Positions 8,836 through 18,181 of a stretch of DNA of 64,000 nucleotides are shown here, piece by piece. The notes beneath the pieces are model-generated. The model ran no database searches and was not told the origin of the DNA. It worked only from the letters and a program-made list of their open reading frames with translations. The DNA comes from Rhodococcus triatomae (GTDB lineage: Bacteria > Actinomycetota > Actinomycetes > Mycobacteriales > Mycobacteriaceae): contig NZ_CP048814.1 of NCBI RefSeq assembly GCF_014217785.1, positions 4,154,001 through 4,218,000 of the forward strand, written 5' to 3'. Position 1 is the stretch's first letter, and each line of letters begins with the position of its first letter. Made by a program: the position numbers and the translations under genes.

Positions 8836-10161
8836 GTGACCAGAGACGAAGCGGACGCCGACTCGGCGAGCAGCGCCACCACGATGTTCGGCTGGACTCT
8901 GCACGGCGACGGCCGCAGGATCACCGACGGGGAGGTCGTCGCCCCGCACGAGCGACTCACCTGGCCGCGCACGGTCGGCATCGGCATGCAGCACGTGATC
9001 GCGATGTTCGGCGCGACGCTGCTGGTCCCGACGATCACCGGCTTTCCGGTCACCACCACCCTGCTGTTCTCCGGTATCGGCACCGTGCTGTTCCTGCTGA
9101 TCACCCGGGGCCGCGTCCCGAGCTACCTGGGCTCGTCGTTCGCGTTCATCGCGCCGCTCACCGCCGCCCAGGGATCCGGCCCTGCGGCGCAGCTCGGCGG
9201 CGTCGTCGCCGCGGGAGTGGCGCTGCTGGCCGTCGGCATCGTCGTGCGGCTGAGCGGCGCCCGCATCATCGACGTGGTGATGCCTCCGGTGGTCACCGGC
9301 GCCGTGGTGGCGCTCATCGGCCTCAACCTCGCCCCGGTGGCGGCCGGCTCCTACGAGGCGCAGCCGTTGATCGCGACGGTGACCCTGGCGTCGATCCTGC
9401 TGGTCACCGTGCTCGGTCCCGGCCTGATCGGACGGCTCGGCATCCTCGTCGGAGTGGTGGCGGGGTGGGTGTTCGCCACGGTCACGGGCGGCCTCGCCGA
9501 CGAGCGGGTCGCGGCCCTGCGGGACGCCGCCTGGTTCGGGCTGCCCGAGTTCCGCGGCCCGGCGTTCGAATGGTCGGTCATCGCGTTGACCCTGCCGGTG
9601 GTGATCGTGCTGGTCGCGGAGAACGTCGGGCACGTCAAGGCCGTCGCCGCCATGACCGGCAAGTCGCTCGACGACGTCGCCGGAAACGCCCTCGTCGGGG
9701 ACGGACTGGCCACCACTCTCGCCGGATTGGGCGGGGGCTCGGGCACCACCACCTATGCCGAGAACATCGGCGTCATGGCGGCCACGCGCGTGTATTCCAC
9801 CGCGGCCTACTGGGTGGCGGCAGCCACCGCGATCGTGCTCGCGTTCTCACCGAAGTTCGGTGCGCTGGTGTTCACCGTGCCCGACGGGGTGATCGGAGGC
9901 GCCACGCTGGTGCTCTACGGACTCATCGGCATCCTCGGGGTACGGATCTGGACGGACGCGAAGGTCGACTTCACCGATCCGGTGAACCTCACCGTCGCCG
10001 CGGCGGCTCTCGTCGCCGGCGTCGGCGACCTCACCCTCACGATCGGATCCGTCGAGCTCGGGGGCATCGCGTGGGGGTCGGTGGGCATCCTGGTCGCCTA
10101 CCCGGCGTTGCGAGAACTCGCTGCATGGCGCAACAAGTCTGCTCGCGGTCACGAATCCTGA
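8836..10161 (+). CDS. uraA: Uracil/xanthine permease family transporter
   Basis: Nucleobase:cation symporter 2 family, about 441 residues with 12-14 hydrophobic segments. Family marks are the QHVIAMFGATLLVP segment near residue 50 and the AENVGHVKAVAAMTG substrate-site region near residue 260, followed by the conserved GGSGTTTYAENIG loop. Proteins of this type import uracil with protons; xanthine cannot be excluded. No ribosome binding site precedes the GTG at 8836 or the later ATG at 8884. A TACTAT box lies 9 nt before the GTG, so a very short or absent leader is possible. The start is therefore the weak point; the family is clear. Confidence 0.88.
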   Translation: MTRDEADADSASSATTMFGWTLHGDGRRITDGEVVAPHERLTWPRTVGIGMQHVIAMFGATLLVPTITGFPVTTTLLFSGIGTVLFLLITRGRVPSYLGSSFAFIAPLTAAQGSGPAAQLGGVVAAGVALLAVGIVVRLSGARIIDVVMPPVVTGAVVALIGLNLAPVAAGSYEAQPLIATVTLASILLVTVLGPGLIGRLGILVGVVAGWVFATVTGGLADERVAALRDAAWFGLPEFRGPAFEWSVIALTLPVVIVLVAENVGHVKAVAAMTGKSLDDVAGNALVGDGLATTLAGLGGGSGTTTYAENIGVMAATRVYSTAAYWVAAATAIVLAFSPKFGALVFTVPDGVIGGATLVLYGLIGILGVRIWTDAKVDFTDPVNLTVAAAALVAGVGDLTLTIGSVELGGIAWGSVGILVAYPALRELAAWRNKSARGHES

Positions 10162-10240
10162 TCGCCTGAGTCATACACCACACCGGCCGCTGGGCTTACC
10201 GTCGAGTCAGGTACATCCAGCTATCGAAAGAGGAGTCGGC

Positions 10241-11383
10241 GTGGAGCGCACCCTGTTCGAACCGGAGCACGAGCTGTTCCGGGAGTCCTACCGCAAGTTT
10301 CTGGACCAGCATGTCGCCCCGAACCATGCGAAGTGGGAAGAACAGAACATCGTCGACCGCAGCGTGTGGGTCGAGGCCGGCAAGCAGGGCTTCCTCGGCA
10401 CCGCGGTCCCCGAGGAGTACGGCGGCGGGGGAGTCGTCGACTTCCGCTACAACGCGATCGTCACCGAGGAGACCACCCGCGGCGGCTACAGCGGGATCGG
10501 ATTCACGCTCCACAACGACGTGGTCGCCCCGTATCTGCTCGAGCTCGCGAACGAGGAGCAGAAGCAGCGTTGGCTCCCCGGGTTCGCGTCCGGCGAGATC
10601 ATCACCGCCATCGCGATGACCGAGCCCGGCACCGGTTCCGACCTGCAGGGCATCAAGACCCGCGCGGTGCGGGACGGGGATCACTGGATCCTCAACGGGT
10701 CGAAGACGTTCATCACCAACGGCATCAACGCGGACCTGGTGATCGTCGTCGCGCAGACGGATCCCGACAAGGGAGCCCAGGGATTCAGCCTCCTCGTCGT
10801 CGAGCGCGGTATGGAGGGCTTCGAGCGGGGCCGCAATCTCGACAAGATCGGGATGAAGGCCCAGGACACGGCCGAACTCAGCTTCACCGACGTGCGGGTG
10901 CCCGCGGCCAATCTTCTCGGCCAGGAGGGCATGGGCTTCCTCTACCTGATGAAGAACCTCCCCCAGGAGCGCCTGTCCATCGCCGTCGTCGCGGTGGCCG
11001 CGATGGAGACGGTTCTCGAGCAGACGATTCAGTACTGCCGAGACCGCAAGGCATTCGGAAAGTCCATCGGGAAGTTCCAGAACACCCGGTTCGAACTGGC
11101 GGGACTGGCCACCGAGACCGAGATCGCACGCGTCTTCGTCGACAAGTCGATCGAGCTGCTCAACGAGGGCAAGCTCACCGTCCAGGAAGCCGCGATGGCC
11201 AAGTGGTGGACGACGGAGAAGCAGGTCGAGCTCATCGATCGCTGCCTGCAGCTGCACGGTGGCTACGGCTACATGAAGGAGTACCCCGTCGCGAAGGCGT
11301 ACATGGACTCGCGAGTGCAGACGATCTACGGGGGCACCACGGAGATCATGAAGGAGATCGTCGGCCGCGGGCTGAATCTCTGA
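10241..11383 (+). CDS. Acyl-CoA dehydrogenase (long-chain type)
   Basis: FAD-dependent acyl-CoA dehydrogenase of 380 residues, catalysing the first step of beta-oxidation. MTEPGTGSDLQGIKT near residue 127 and the C-terminal YGGTTEIMKEIVGRGL are family signatures. Gly, not Glu, sits in the YGG position where medium-chain enzymes carry the base; instead Glu260 in VLEQTIQYC aligns with the catalytic base of long-chain and isovaleryl-CoA dehydrogenases. The GTG start has AAAGAGGAG at good spacing. It ends before a strong bidirectional terminator shared with lexA. A fadE symbol would be arbitrary. Confidence 0.9.
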   Translation: MERTLFEPEHELFRESYRKFLDQHVAPNHAKWEEQNIVDRSVWVEAGKQGFLGTAVPEEYGGGGVVDFRYNAIVTEETTRGGYSGIGFTLHNDVVAPYLLELANEEQKQRWLPGFASGEIITAIAMTEPGTGSDLQGIKTRAVRDGDHWILNGSKTFITNGINADLVIVVAQTDPDKGAQGFSLLVVERGMEGFERGRNLDKIGMKAQDTAELSFTDVRVPAANLLGQEGMGFLYLMKNLPQERLSIAVVAVAAMETVLEQTIQYCRDRKAFGKSIGKFQNTRFELAGLATETEIARVFVDKSIELLNEGKLTVQEAAMAKWWTTEKQVELIDRCLQLHGGYGYMKEYPVAKAYMDSRVQTIYGGTTEIMKEIVGRGLNL

Positions 11384-11418
11384 CACCGCGCGATCTCCGA
11401 ACACCGCACGACCGGCAG

Positions 11419-11458
11419 ACGAACGAGGGGCACGGCGACCGCCGTGCCCCTCGTTCGT
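11419..11458. terminator. Bidirectional terminator between acyl-CoA dehydrogenase and lexA
   Basis: A perfect 18-bp stem (11419-11436 with 11441-11458) closes on a 4-nt loop GACC. It sits between convergent genes and can serve both. Confidence 0.85.
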
Positions 11459-11492
11459 GTCCGTGCGGCCCGTTGCCGGATGCCGGCCGCCG

Positions 11493-12185
11493 TCAGATCT
11501 TGCGCATCACCGTGACGACCTTGCCGAGAATGGTCGCGTCGTTGCCGGGAATCGGCTCGAAGTGCGGATTGTGCGGCATGAGCCAGACCTGCCTGCCCGA
11601 GCGCTTGAAGGTCTTCACGGTGGCTTCACCGTCGATCATGGCGGCCACGATGTCCCCGTTGTCGGCGACGTTCTGCTGCCGCACGACCACCCAGTCGCCG
11701 TCGCAGATCGCGGCGTCGATCATCGATTCACCGACGACCCGGAGCAGGAACAGCGAACCCTGCCCGACCAACTCGCGTGGGAGGGGGAAGACATCCTCGA
11801 TGGACTCCTCGGCGAGAATCGGCCCACCCGCGGCGATCCGACCGAGGACCGGCACGAAGGTCGGTTCGGGGTGGGTGCCGGAGAGATCGGCAGCGGTACC
11901 TGCCGCCGGCCGCTGTGGGGCGCGATCGGTGGTGTCGTCGAGGCCACGCACATCGACGGCTCGGGGGCGATTGGGGTCGCGGCGGAGGAATCCCTTGCGT
12001 TCGAGCGTCCGGAGCTGGTGCGCCACAGACGAAGTCGAGGTCAATCCGACGGCGTCCCCGATCTCCCTGATGCTCGGCGGATAGCCGCGCTCCTGTACCG
12101 ACTCACGGATGACTTCGAGGACGCGCCGCTGCCGTTCGGTGAGCGTCGCCGTGGTGGGGCGGCCGCTCGAGCTGTCGTCCTTCAT
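11493..12185 (-). CDS. lexA: SOS repressor LexA
   Basis: LexA represses DNA-damage genes and cleaves itself when stimulated by RecA filaments. The 230-residue protein has a winged helix (about 15-75, with [13 protein letters not shown]) and a C-terminal S24-type peptidase domain. The self-cleavage site is Ala119-Gly120 in GRIAAGG, and the catalytic pair is Ser154 (VVGESM) and Lys191 (ATVKTF). A GGAGG ribosome binding site precedes the ATG. An SOS box lies about 100 nt upstream, consistent with autoregulation. The neighbouring LysM gene and nrdR are arranged as around mycobacterial lexA. Confidence 0.97.
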   Translation of the reverse strand: MKDDSSSGRPTTATLTERQRRVLEVIRESVQERGYPPSIREIGDAVGLTSTSSVAHQLRTLERKGFLRRDPNRPRAVDVRGLDDTTDRAPQRPAAGTAADLSGTHPEPTFVPVLGRIAAGGPILAEESIEDVFPLPRELVGQGSLFLLRVVGESMIDAAICDGDWVVVRQQNVADNGDIVAAMIDGEATVKTFKRSGRQVWLMPHNPHFEPIPGNDATILGKVVTVMRKI

Positions 12186-12287
12186 GGTGGAAGCCTCCGT
12201 GTCGTCCCTCCCGCCGGCGTGACTCGTGGGAGAGAATAGGATTCGAGTGTCGATATGACATGAATGTAGCCGGATTCCTTCGCAGTA

Positions 12288-12303
12288 TCAAACACTTGTT
12301 CGA
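12288..12303 (-). promoter_or_regulatory. LexA-binding SOS box upstream of lexA
   Basis: Read on the minus strand the site is TCGAACAAGTGTTTGA. It matches the actinobacterial SOS consensus TCGAAC-N4-GTTCGA at 11 of 12 fixed positions. It lies 103-118 nt before the lexA start. Confidence 0.8.
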
Positions 12304-12360
12304 CCGTCGTGTCGCGTGGCGGGGATGCTTCGACGACCCGACCGCGCACCGTCCCGTGGG

Positions 12361-12375
12361 TACTGTCGGCGCATG
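12361..12375 (+). promoter_or_regulatory. Leaderless promoter of the acetyltransferase gene
   Basis: TACTGT (12361-12366) is followed by 6 nt and then the ATG at 12373. This spacing places the transcription start on the start codon, and there is no ribosome binding site. Confidence 0.55.
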
Positions 12376-12948
12376 GACGAATCTCCGGAACCGCTCTCTC
12401 ACAAGGCGCGCATGCTGGCCGGCGAGCTCTATCGCGACGACGATGTCGAACTGGTGTCCGAGCGGCGTGCCTGTCGACGCCTCCTCGACGAGTTCAACGG
12501 GGCCGCTGCGGACGAGGACGAGCGCAGGCGCGCTGTTCTCGAGCGGCTGCTCGGCGCGCTCGGTGCCGACTCGTGGATCATGCCGCGCTTCGCGTGCGAT
12601 TACGGCGGCAACATTCGCATCGGAGCGAATACCTTTCTCAACTACGACGCGATCCTGTTGGACTGTGCCCCGATCGTCATCGGTGACGACGTGTCGATCG
12701 GGCCGCGCGTGCAACTTCTCACCGCGTTGCACCCGATCGACGATCACGAGGCGCGGCGGACGCGATGGGAGAGTGCGGCACCCGTGACGATCGGGAACAA
12801 CGTGTGGCTGGGCGCGGGCGTGATCGTCTGTCCGGGCGTGAGCATCGGGGACGACGCCGTGGTGGGTGCCGGAAGCGTCGTGACCAGGGATGTTCCGGAC
12901 CGGGTGCTCGCGGTGGGGAATCCGTGCCGGACCGTCCGAGCCCTGTGA
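12373..12948 (+). CDS. Maltose/galactoside O-acetyltransferase family protein
   Basis: Left-handed beta-helix acetyltransferase of 191 residues, related to maltose and galactoside O-acetyltransferases (Maa, LacA, NodL). The N-terminal helical part SHKARMLAGELY is the maltose-acetyltransferase cap. Hexapeptide repeats run from about residue 80 to the end, with the NIRIGANTFLNYD coil, the catalytic His in LTALHPID near residue 119, and GNNVWLGAGVIVCPGVSIGDDAVVGAGSVV as the C-terminal coils. It transfers acetyl from acetyl-CoA to a sugar hydroxyl; the true acceptor is unknown. It lies divergent from lexA, but its own start shows a leaderless promoter and not the SOS box orientation of lexA. Confidence 0.88.
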   Translation: MDESPEPLSHKARMLAGELYRDDDVELVSERRACRRLLDEFNGAAADEDERRRAVLERLLGALGADSWIMPRFACDYGGNIRIGANTFLNYDAILLDCAPIVIGDDVSIGPRVQLLTALHPIDDHEARRTRWESAAPVTIGNNVWLGAGVIVCPGVSIGDDAVVGAGSVVTRDVPDRVLAVGNPCRTVRAL

Positions 12949-13025
12949 GGGACCTCATTCCTTCGAACGGGTGAGCGAGGAAATCGCTCGGAATGCGCGA
13001 CATTGTCGGTCGACCGTGGTAGAAA

Positions 13026-13056
13026 TCGAACATGCGTTCCACGAACGCGTGTTCGA
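13026..13056 (+). promoter_or_regulatory. Two overlapping SOS boxes upstream of the LysM gene
   Basis: Box 1 at 13026-13041 (TCGAACATGCGTTCCA) and box 2 at 13041-13056 (ACGAACGCGTGTTCGA) each match the TCGAAC-N4-GTTCGA consensus with one mismatch and share base 13041. They lie 54-84 nt before the start of the LysM gene at 13110. Confidence 0.85.
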
Positions 13057-13109
13057 TTCGTGAGCGGCCCGAGCGAGAAGGTGCGGACCGCCGGCAGCGG
13101 AGGTAAGCC

Positions 13110-13568
13110 ATGAGCAACGCAGTTCTGCAGCGGAGAGAGGCTCTACACCGGAGTGGGACTCGTCCGGCGCGGGCGGGCCGCGACAGGTCTCGCCCCGCCA
13201 CCGGCCGGGTGCAATACGGGCACGCCAGGTGGGTGTCCGACGCCCCGCACGGGGAAATCGCGGACATCGGGTGGCGCACCTTCTTCGCGGGTGCGGCGGC
13301 CACGGCGCTCGTCGTGCTCGGTCTGGTCGGCATCGCGGGTGTGGTGGCGAACCCCGCGGTCCCGGTGGCGCCGGGAGGGCCGGGAACGCCCGCCGGGACG
13401 GTGTCGGTCGAGGTGGCGGCCGGAGAGTCGCTGGCGGAGGTGGCGGCGCGGGCGGTGCCCGGCGTCCCGGTCGATCGTGCGGTGCGGCAGATCCGCGATC
13501 TCAATGCGTTGCCCGTCGGTGCTCCCGCTCCCGGCGCGGAGTTGCTGGTGCCGGCGCCCAATCGTTGA
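13110..13568 (+). CDS. SOS-controlled LysM membrane protein (ChiZ/DivS-like cell division suppressor)
   Basis: Small protein of 152 residues with a basic cytoplasmic N-terminus (about 1-55), one membrane helix (about 58-80, FAGAAATALVVLGLVGIAGV) and an extracytoplasmic LysM-like domain (about 98-150, with EVAAGESLAEVAARAVPG and the closing PGAELLVPAP). The layout, the two SOS boxes and the place between lexA and nrdR match mycobacterial ChiZ (Rv2719c) and corynebacterial DivS, which delay septation during DNA damage. The start has GCGGAGG. Sequence similarity in the N-terminal half cannot be judged by eye, so function is inferred from architecture and context. Confidence 0.8.
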   Translation: MSNAVLQRREALHRSGTRPARAGRDRSRPATGRVQYGHARWVSDAPHGEIADIGWRTFFAGAAATALVVLGLVGIAGVVANPAVPVAPGGPGTPAGTVSVEVAAGESLAEVAARAVPGVPVDRAVRQIRDLNALPVGAPAPGAELLVPAPNR

Positions 13569-13743
13569 CGTGCGCTGAATGAGACCGGGATCGAAGGGGC
13601 AGGTAGGCTCGACGACTGTCAGCCATACCACCTCGAGTGGTCGCGTCGGTTCGGTGCGTCCGCGATGTGAATCAGTCCTCGCCGGTTCGCTCTCGGACGG
13701 AGCCGGGGGTTGCGGCCACGACGGCCTCGACGAAGGACAGACG

Positions 13744-14232
13744 ATGCATTGCCCGTACTGCCGACACCCGGATTCGCGCGTGGTCGATTCTCGCGAGGTG
13801 GACGACGGGCAGGCAATTCGTCGGCGCCGGTCCTGCCCCGAGTGCGGTCGCCGGTTCAGCACGGTCGAAACCGCGGTGCTGTCGGTCGTCAAGCGCAGCG
13901 GAGTCACCGAGCCGTTCAGCCGGGAGAAGGTCAAGCGTGGCGTGCGCCGTGCCTGCCAGGGTCGGCAGGTCGACAACGACGCTCTCGACCTCCTCGCTCA
14001 GAAAGTCGAAGATGCCGTGCGCGCATCCGGCTCTGCCGAAATTCCGAGTAACGAAGTGGGTCTGGCGATCCTGGGTCCGCTGCGTGACCTCGACGAAGTG
14101 GCCTACCTCCGATTTGCGTCCGTGTACCGGTCGTTCAGCTCCGCCGACGACTTCGAACGTGAAATCGAGGAATTGCGCTCGCACCGAGCCACTCCCGAGG
14201 CGACGCCCGAATCCGCCGAAGCGGCCCACTGA
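13744..14232 (+). CDS. nrdR: Transcriptional repressor NrdR
   Basis: NrdR represses ribonucleotide reductase genes in response to ATP/dATP. The 162-residue protein has the N-terminal zinc ribbon with CPYC and CPEC pairs (residues 3-34, ending CGRRFST), then an ATP-cone domain (about 46-136, with [19 protein letters not shown]). The C-terminal 25 residues are a charged, variable tail. The ATG at 13744 is exactly at the MHCPYC start of the family and has GAAGGA upstream. It follows the SOS-controlled LysM gene on the same strand, as in mycobacteria. Confidence 0.96.
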   Translation: MHCPYCRHPDSRVVDSREVDDGQAIRRRRSCPECGRRFSTVETAVLSVVKRSGVTEPFSREKVKRGVRRACQGRQVDNDALDLLAQKVEDAVRASGSAEIPSNEVGLAILGPLRDLDEVAYLRFASVYRSFSSADDFEREIEELRSHRATPEATPESAEAAH

Positions 14233-14241
14233 CGACGCCGT

Positions 14242-17200
14242 TCAGAGTTTCGCGATCGCGGCCAGCACGCGCTTCTCCGAGATCGGGCCTGCTGTCCCGA
14301 GGGACTGTGCGAACAGGCTGACCCGAAGTTCCTCGATCATCCACAGGATGGCGTCGGTCGCCGCGCTCTCCCTGCGTTCCGGTGCGAGCGACGCCGTCGC
14401 CTGCTCGAACGCGGCATACACCCGGTCCAGCGCGTCCATCCCCTGTCGGTCGCGTCCGGCGCTGCCCGGCAACGCCTCGAGCCGAGCCACCGCCGCGGCC
14501 AGATAGCGCGGCAGGTCCTTCAGGCGTGCCGTGCCGACAGCAGTGACGAATCCGGGAAACAGCAGCGATTCGCGTTGTTCGCGCACATCGTCGACGGCGT
14601 CGCCGGACATGCCGCCCAGCAACTGCTGAAGCCGGCGGTCGGTCTCGAGAGCCGGGGCCAGCGCCCGCAGCGCGGCGGCGACTCGCCGGGCGAGATCCGT
14701 CCGGGCCGCGGCCACGAGGGGCGCGAACTCCTCGGGTGAACGTACGGGACCGCGGTGCTCGGCGACGATCTCCGCGGCCGCCGCCCGCCTGCAGTCGAGT
14801 ACCAGGTCGTCGAGACTCCCGTCCGGGCTCTGACCGAGCGCCAGACGCTGCGCGGTGGTCAGCCCGGACGCGACCGTCTTGACGTTCGTCGGGACTTCGA
14901 GCAGGAGTAGTTCCCGCAGGCCCGCGCGGGTCGACGCCCGAGCCTGCGCCTCGCCGGCGAGTACCCGCACTGCCACCCCGGCAGGTTCCGGAGCGAGCGC
15001 CGGATAGCCGGTGATCTTCTGTCCGGCCACTTCTCGGGTCACCGACGCGGGCAACGTTCCCAGGGTGTCCGCCGTCCAGCGGGTGGCCGGGCCCCGTTCC
15101 ACCTGCGCCCCGGCCCGCGACACCTCGGCCTGTACTTTCGGCGCCAGGCGCTGCTGGAGAGCGCGGAGGTCTTTGCCGCGGCCCACCTCCGAGCCGGAGT
15201 CGTCGGTGGCGACGAACGTCATCCGCAGGTGATCCGGGAGTCCGGCGGGATCGAAATCGCCGGGGTCGATCCGCACACCGCCCAGCCGGGAGAGCTCGCG
15301 AGCCATCGCGACGGTCAGCGGCTCCGACCGGGGCGTGACCGCGGCCAAGGCCGCCGCGGCGAAGTCCGGTGCCGGGACGACCTGTCGGCGTTTCGGCTTC
15401 GGCAGCGTCTTGACCAGCGCGACCACGAGCTCGCGGCGCACCCCGGGAACGAGCCAGTCGAAGCCGACGGGGCGAACCTCCGCGAGGAGGGCGACGGGAA
15501 TTCGTGCCGTGACGCCGTCGTCCTCCGTGCCGGGCTCGAACTGGTAGGTGAGCGGGAACTGGATGTCGCCCTGGCGCCACGCATCCGGGTAGTCGTCGGC
15601 CCGTACCGTGCCGGCATCGGCATTGACGACCGTCGATGCGGTGAAGGTGAGGAGGTCCGGATCGCGGTGGCGCGCCTTCTTCCACCAGGTGTCGAAGTGC
15701 TTCGCGGAGACCGCTTCCGGAGGAATCCGCTCGTCGTAGAACTGGTACAGCGTCTCGTCGTCGACGAGGATGTCCCGTCGGCGCGCGCGATGCTCGAGTT
15801 CCTCGACGTCGTCGAGCAGCGCGCGGTTGTCGTGGAAGAACCGGTGCCGGGTCTGCCATTCGCCCTGGACCAGAGCGTGCCGGATGAACAGCTCGCGGGA
15901 GGCTTCCGGATCGATCGTCGAGTAGCCGACCGGCCGCTTCACGACGAGGGGAACGCCGTAGAGCGTCACCCGTTCGTACGCCATCGCCGCTTCGCGGCGT
16001 GTCGACCAGTGTGGCTCGGAGTACTGCCGCTTGACCAGGTGTGCGCCCAGCTTCTCGGCCCACTCGGGTTCGATCCGCGCCGCCGTGCGGGCCCACAGTC
16101 GTGAGGTCTCGACGAGTTCGGCGGCCATCACCCAGCGGGGCGGCTTCCTGGCGAGCGAGGAACCGGGGAACACCGCGAATCGGCTGCCGCGGGCGCCGAG
16201 GAAGTCGCGCTTGTCACCCTCACGAACCCCGATGTGCGACAGGAGACCCGCGAGGATCGACTGGTGAACGGCGTCCTCACCGGCCGGACTGTCCGCCGGA
16301 CTCCAGCCGAGATCGCGAGTGATCTGGCGGAGTTGGCCGTGCAGGTCCTGCCATTCCCGGATCCGCAGCCAGTGCAGGAACTCGGTGCGGCACATCCGAC
16401 GAAACTGGCTCGAGGACAGTTCCCGTCGCTGTTCGCGCAGGTACTCCCACAGTTTCAGGTAGGCGAGGAAATCGGAGTTCGGGGTGTCGAACCGGGCGTG
16501 CTGGGTGTCGGCGGCCTGCTGGTGGTCGGCGGGGCGTTCCCGCACGTCCTGGATGGACATGGCGGCCACGATGACGAGGACTTCGGTGAGCGCGCCGCTG
16601 CGGTGCGCCTCGACGAGCATGCGCCCCATCCGTGGGTCGACCGGTATGCGGGCCAGTTCGCGTCCGACCGGCGTGAGCCGGGGTGCGGCGTCCCGCGTCC
16701 CGGACTCGACGGCGCCGAGTTCCTCGAGCAGGGACATGCCGTCGCGTACCGCACGCGGGTCCGGCGGTTCGACGAACGGGAACGCGGCGATCTCGCCGAG
16801 GCCGAGCGCGGTCATCTGGAGGATGACCGAGGCCAGGTTCGTGCGGAGGATCTCGGGTTCGGTGAACGGAGGGCGGGATTCGAAATCCTCCTCCGAGTAG
16901 AGCCGGATGCAGATGCCGTCGGCGACACGGCCGCACCGACCGGCGCGCTGGCGGGCGGAGGCCTGGGAGATCGGCTCGATCGGAAGACGCTGCACCTTGG
17001 TGCGCACCGAGTAGCGGGAGATGCGCGCGGTGCCGGGGTCGATGACGTAGCGGATACCGGGAACCGTCAACGACGTCTCCGCGACGTTGGTCGCGAGCAC
17101 CACGCGCCTGCCTGTGTGGGACGTGAACACCCGGTGCTGTTCGGCGGCGGACAGCCGTGCATAGAGCGGGACGATCTCGGTGGCCCGCAGGTTCATGTCG

Positions 17201-18126
17201 CGTAGGGCGTCGGCGGTGTCGCGGATCTCGCGTTCGCCGGACAGGAACACCAGGATGTCACCGTTGCCCTCGGCGCCGAGTTCGCGGACTGCGTCGCATA
17301 CCGCCTCGACCGGATCTCGGTCGACGGTCCGATCTCCCACGTCGACCGAGAGGGGCCGGTAGCGCATCTCCACCGGGTAGGTCCGGCCCGACACCTCGAC
17401 GATGGGAGCCCGCACACCGTCGACGGCAAAGTGCTCGGCGAAACGTTCCGGGTCGATCGTCGCGGACGTGATGACGACCTTGAGATCGGGTCGGCGGGGG
17501 AGTAGCGACTTGAGGTAGCCGAGCAGGAAGTCGATGTTGAGGCTGCGTTCGTGAGCCTCGTCGATGATGAGCGTGTCATAGCGCCGCAACATCGGGTCCC
17601 GCTGGATCTCGGCCAGGAGGATTCCGTCGGTCATCAGCTTGACCAGGGTGTTCCGGGAGGCCTGATCGGTGAACCGGACCGTGTACCCGACGGTGGTCCC
17701 CATCTCGGTGCCGAGTTCCTCGGCGATGCGCTCGGCGACGGTGCGCGCGGCGAGGCGGCGGGGCTGGGTGTGCCCGATCAGGCCGCGGACGCCGCGCCCC
17801 AGGTCGAGGCAGATCTTGGGGATCTGGGTGGTCTTGCCGGATCCGGTCTCGCCGGCGACGATGACGACTTGATGGTTCGCGATGGCCTCCGCGATGTCCT
17901 CGCGGCGCGCGCTGACCGGGAGTGCCTCCGGGTAGGTCACGGTGGGGACCGAGGCGCGCCGGGCCCGGACCTGGGCGGCGGCGGCTTCGATCTCGCCGGT
18001 GACTGCGGCCAGGGCCTCGGCGCCGCGGGCGCGGTCGAGGCGGCGGCGCAGACGGTACTCGTCGCGCAGGGAGACGTCGGAGAGTTGCGCGCGCAGGTCG
18101 CGGCGGCTCGGCGTGGTGGTGGACAT
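14242..18126 (-). CDS. hrpA: ATP-dependent RNA helicase HrpA
   Basis: DEAH-family RNA helicase of 1294 residues, close to the 1300 of E. coli HrpA. Near the N-terminus, Walker A is GETGSGKTTQIPK (about residue 92) and the DEAH box is IIDEAHERSLNIDF (about 188). QRAGRCGRVADG is motif VI (about 390). The helicase-associated, OB and long DUF3418 C-terminal regions follow. Roles proposed for the family are mRNA processing and rescue of stalled ribosomes. I chose the ATG at 18126 (MSTTTPSRRD), since upstream codons of the open frame overlap the divergent membrane-protein gene. It ends 9 nt from nrdR, convergently. Confidence 0.95.
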   Translation of the reverse strand: MSTTTPSRRDLRAQLSDVSLRDEYRLRRRLDRARGAEALAAVTGEIEAAAAQVRARRASVPTVTYPEALPVSARREDIAEAIANHQVVIVAGETGSGKTTQIPKICLDLGRGVRGLIGHTQPRRLAARTVAERIAEELGTEMGTTVGYTVRFTDQASRNTLVKLMTDGILLAEIQRDPMLRRYDTLIIDEAHERSLNIDFLLGYLKSLLPRRPDLKVVITSATIDPERFAEHFAVDGVRAPIVEVSGRTYPVEMRYRPLSVDVGDRTVDRDPVEAVCDAVRELGAEGNGDILVFLSGEREIRDTADALRDMNLRATEIVPLYARLSAAEQHRVFTSHTGRRVVLATNVAETSLTVPGIRYVIDPGTARISRYSVRTKVQRLPIEPISQASARQRAGRCGRVADGICIRLYSEEDFESRPPFTEPEILRTNLASVILQMTALGLGEIAAFPFVEPPDPRAVRDGMSLLEELGAVESGTRDAAPRLTPVGRELARIPVDPRMGRMLVEAHRSGALTEVLVIVAAMSIQDVRERPADHQQAADTQHARFDTPNSDFLAYLKLWEYLREQRRELSSSQFRRMCRTEFLHWLRIREWQDLHGQLRQITRDLGWSPADSPAGEDAVHQSILAGLLSHIGVREGDKRDFLGARGSRFAVFPGSSLARKPPRWVMAAELVETSRLWARTAARIEPEWAEKLGAHLVKRQYSEPHWSTRREAAMAYERVTLYGVPLVVKRPVGYSTIDPEASRELFIRHALVQGEWQTRHRFFHDNRALLDDVEELEHRARRRDILVDDETLYQFYDERIPPEAVSAKHFDTWWKKARHRDPDLLTFTASTVVNADAGTVRADDYPDAWRQGDIQFPLTYQFEPGTEDDGVTARIPVALLAEVRPVGFDWLVPGVRRELVVALVKTLPKPKRRQVVPAPDFAAAALAAVTPRSEPLTVAMARELSRLGGVRIDPGDFDPAGLPDHLRMTFVATDDSGSEVGRGKDLRALQQRLAPKVQAEVSRAGAQVERGPATRWTADTLGTLPASVTREVAGQKITGYPALAPEPAGVAVRVLAGEAQARASTRAGLRELLLLEVPTNVKTVASGLTTAQRLALGQSPDGSLDDLVLDCRRAAAAEIVAEHRGPVRSPEEFAPLVAAARTDLARRVAAALRALAPALETDRRLQQLLGGMSGDAVDDVREQRESLLFPGFVTAVGTARLKDLPRYLAAAVARLEALPGSAGRDRQGMDALDRVYAAFEQATASLAPERRESAATDAILWMIEELRVSLFAQSLGTAGPISEKRVLAAIAKL

Positions 18127-18181
18127 GCTGCTGACAGCGTATCGAACGCCGCTGCGGCCCCCGCTGTGCCACGATCTGCGC

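Noticed and set aside
12160..12260. A second SOS box nearer lexA
   Set aside because: TCGAGTGTCGATATGA near 12244 has too many mismatches to the consensus.
14135..16096. A 653-codon minus-strand frame inside hrpA in another frame
   Set aside because: Same strand but out of frame with hrpA, Arg/Gly-rich without motifs.
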